This document shows positions 14,893 through 16,119 of a DNA stretch of 16,119 nucleotides, piece after piece. The DNA is from an uncultured Lachnospiraceae bacterium (GTDB taxonomy: Bacteria; Bacillota_A; Clostridia; Lachnospirales; Lachnospiraceae): the NCBI GenBank assembly GCA_947175285.1, contig CAMWMM010000047.1:1-16119 (forward strand). Direction: 5' to 3'. Every line of letters starts with the position of its first letter. Within the stretch, counting starts at the first letter, position 1. The notes beneath the pieces were generated by a model. It was not told where the DNA came from, searched no databases, and saw only the letters and a program-made list of their open reading frames with translations. The position numbers and the translations under genes are program-made.

Positions 14893-15807
14893 TTATTCAC
14901 TCTGCTCTGCCGTCTGTTCCGTCTCTTTCTCTATCTCTTTTCCTGCCTTTTTCATCCGGCGCCGGATAATAATATCGGCTGTTACGGAAACCAGAACACA
15001 CAAAATCGCTACCAACTGGGAAACCGGAATTCGCGGTCCCGTAATATAGAGCTGGTCTGTCCGAATCCCCTCTATCCAGTATCTTCCGACACCGTAACCA
15101 CCAAGATATAAAAGCCACATCTCTCCTTTAAATTTCTTATGCTTCCGATAGAAAAGCATCACAAACAACAAACACAGGTTCCATATGCTTTCATAAAGGA
15201 ATGTCGGATGCACTTGGATATAATTGGTGCCGTCCGTAATATGCGCCGCTACATTTGCCGAAATATCCATACTTCTGACCATATCAATCGGCAGCCTCAT
15301 GGCAAACAGATTATTTGTATATTCTCCAAACACTTCCCGGTTCGTAAAATTGCCCCATCTTCCAATCGCCTGTCCTAAAATCAATCCCGGCACACAAATA
15401 TCAACCAGTTCCAGAAAACTTTGCTTTTTCACACGACAGAAGATATACAATGTTGTAAAAGCAGCTATGACTGCACCGTAAATCGCCAATCCGCCTTTTC
15501 GCAGATTAAAAATCTCCCCCAGATTATTTCTATATTCATCCCAGAAAAAGATAACATAATAAATTCTGGCTCCGATAATAGAAAAAATAACCGCATAAAT
15601 GAAAAAGTCCCAAACGATATCCGGATTCACTTTCTCCTTTTTCGCCATATATTCCGCCATGAAAAGACCGCTCATAATACCGATTACGATAATCACCCCA
15701 TAAAGCGCAATCGAAAACCCGAAGATACTGAACGTTTTCGGCACATTTTTCAAATACAGCCCTATGTTTGGAAAGGCAATATCCGATATATCCATAATAT
15801 CATTCAT
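14893..15807 (-). CDS. lgt: Prolipoprotein diacylglyceryl transferase Lgt
   Basis: Lgt moves a diacylglyceryl group from phosphatidylglycerol to the lipobox cysteine of prolipoproteins, in the cytoplasmic membrane. The 304 residues carry about seven hydrophobic segments. The family signature GRWGNFTNREVFGE lies at 149-162 (Arg150 equals Arg143 of E. coli), and GRYWIEGIRTDQLY at 241-254 contains Arg249 (Arg239 in E. coli). In the GGLAIYGAVIA segment (105-115) Tyr110 stands where E. coli has the functionally important His103. The tail after 285 is short and charged (ending in a Glu-rich stretch). The ATG at 15807 follows GGGGGATT. It is probably a single-gene unit between the ychF end and its own terminator; I see no convincing promoter of its own. 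Confidence 0.96.
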   Translation of the reverse strand: MNDIMDISDIAFPNIGLYLKNVPKTFSIFGFSIALYGVIIVIGIMSGLFMAEYMAKKEKVNPDIVWDFFIYAVIFSIIGARIYYVIFFWDEYRNNLGEIFNLRKGGLAIYGAVIAAFTTLYIFCRVKKQSFLELVDICVPGLILGQAIGRWGNFTNREVFGEYTNNLFAMRLPIDMVRSMDISANVAAHITDGTNYIQVHPTFLYESIWNLCLLFVMLFYRKHKKFKGEMWLLYLGGYGVGRYWIEGIRTDQLYITGPRIPVSQLVAILCVLVSVTADIIIRRRMKKAGKEIEKETEQTAEQSE

Positions 15808-15833
15808 AGTAATCCCCCATTTTTGCTCACCCT

Positions 15834-15877
15834 GCGATATTTGGGCAAAGGCGTTAGCAACGCCTGCACAAATTCGC
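15834..15877. repeat. REP-like imperfect palindrome between ychF and lgt
   Basis: The 44 bases fold on themselves: GCGA / TCGC, TTTG / CAAA, GCA / TGC and GGCGTT / AACGCC around the 3-base loop AGC, with single-base bulges or mismatches between the blocks. The core GGCGTTAGCAACGCC is perfect. It resembles small extragenic palindromic repeats, but only one copy is present in this window. Confidence 0.5.
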
Positions 15878-15901
15878 GTGTGAAAAATTTATTTTTCACA
15901 C
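15878..15901 (-). terminator. Strong hairpin downstream of ychF
   Basis: GTGTGAAAAAT pairs perfectly with ATTTTTCACAC around two bases (11 pairs). The 3' arm contains the run ATTTTTC. It begins 36 bases after the ychF stop and directly abuts the palindrome on its lgt side. The likely role is the end of the ychF transcript, although the U-run lies inside the stem and not after it. Confidence 0.5.
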
Positions 15902-15937
15902 TATACACCCTCTTATTTCCTGAAAAAACTTTTTGCC

Positions 15938-16119
15938 CTAAACGTTGAAGCGGAATAAAATAACATCTCCGTCCTTTACGACATACTCTTTTCCTTCCAT
16001 GCCAACCAGCCCTTTTTCTCTTGCCGCCGCCAGAGAACCCTGCTCCAGTAAATCTTTATAATTGACAACTTCCGCTTTAATAAATCCTCTCTCAAAATCC
16101 GTATGGATTTTTCCGGCCG
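15938..16119 (-). CDS. ychF: Redox-regulated ATPase YchF, C-terminal part only (5' end outside window)
   Basis: The last 59 codons and TAG stop of a YchF/OLA1 family protein are present; the first two bases at the right edge belong to a split codon. The readable sequence starts [20 protein letters not shown] and ends [17 protein letters not shown]. These are the hallmark C-terminal sequences of the TGS-like domain of YchF, which binds ribosomes and hydrolyses ATP in preference to GTP. The nucleotide-binding domain is outside the window. Adjacency to lgt is not functionally informative. Confidence 0.96.
   Translation of the reverse strand, partial: AGKIHTDFERGFIKAEVVNYKDLLEQGSLAAAREKGLVGMEGKEYVVKDGDVILFRFNV

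Noticed and set aside
15902..15925. Candidate lgt promoter with TATAGT as -10
   Set aside because: The matching -35 (TTTTTC) is poor and the hairpin would begin at the start site; I could not support it as a promoter.
15421..15948. Plus-strand open frame opposite the 5' part of lgt and the following gap
   Set aside because: The bulk is the complement of the lgt membrane segments; the remainder runs through hairpins. No family features.
1..16119. Search for a mobile element, CRISPR array, tRNA, toxin-antitoxin or defence genes
   Set aside because: Every gene-sized minus-strand frame is explained by dcw, lgt, ychF or spoIIG genes, and gaps are short. Nothing of these kinds can be supported.

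Overview
The window is a division and cell wall (dcw) cluster from an anaerobic, spore-forming Firmicute, most likely a member of the Lachnospiraceae (Clostridia). The pointers are clostridial-type protein sequences, a moderately AT-rich base composition, strong GGAGG ribosome binding sites, and the sporulation pair spoIIGA-sigE next to ftsZ. Every gene I can support lies on the minus strand, so the window is best read from high to low coordinates. Coding density is very high. No stretch of 300 bases lacks a gene, and the longest gap is about 220 bases.

Layout in transcription order. (1) The 3' end of ychF, then a strong hairpin and a palindromic element, then lgt (prolipoprotein diacylglyceryl transferase), which ends in an intrinsic terminator. 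(2) A control region with a sigma-A type promoter and five MraZ boxes. It drives a long, tightly packed operon: mraZ, rsmH, ftsL, two tandem class B penicillin-binding proteins (in the positions of pbpB/ftsI and spoVD), mraY, murD, ftsW/spoVE, murA and ftsQ/divIB. (3) ftsZ, which has its own sigma-A type promoter and a TTG start. (4) Tandem hairpins that end the ftsZ transcript, followed by a spoIIG-type promoter and the spoIIGA-sigE operon. sigE runs off the left edge.

How the genes work together. MraY, MurD and MurA make peptidoglycan precursors. FtsW (a SEDS polymerase) and the class B PBPs assemble septal wall, supported by FtsL and FtsQ/DivIB. FtsZ forms the division ring. RsmH and MraZ are the conserved leading genes of the cluster, and MraZ probably represses its own operon. 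SpoIIGA and pro-sigma-E couple asymmetric septation to mother-cell gene expression. Compared with the Bacillus subtilis cluster, murE, murG, murB and ftsA are absent from this stretch, and murA lies between ftsW and ftsQ.

I found no mobile element, CRISPR array, tRNA, rRNA or phage gene, and no previously undescribed protein system. The points worth a second look are mostly regulatory: a spoIIG-like promoter with perfect -35 and -10 hexamers set 21 bp apart next to two Spo0A-like boxes; a 10-bp-periodic MraZ operator; a long hairpin that buries the ribosome binding site of the second PBP; a KTA in place of the KTG motif in that PBP; and an acidic, octapeptide-repeat tail on the first PBP.
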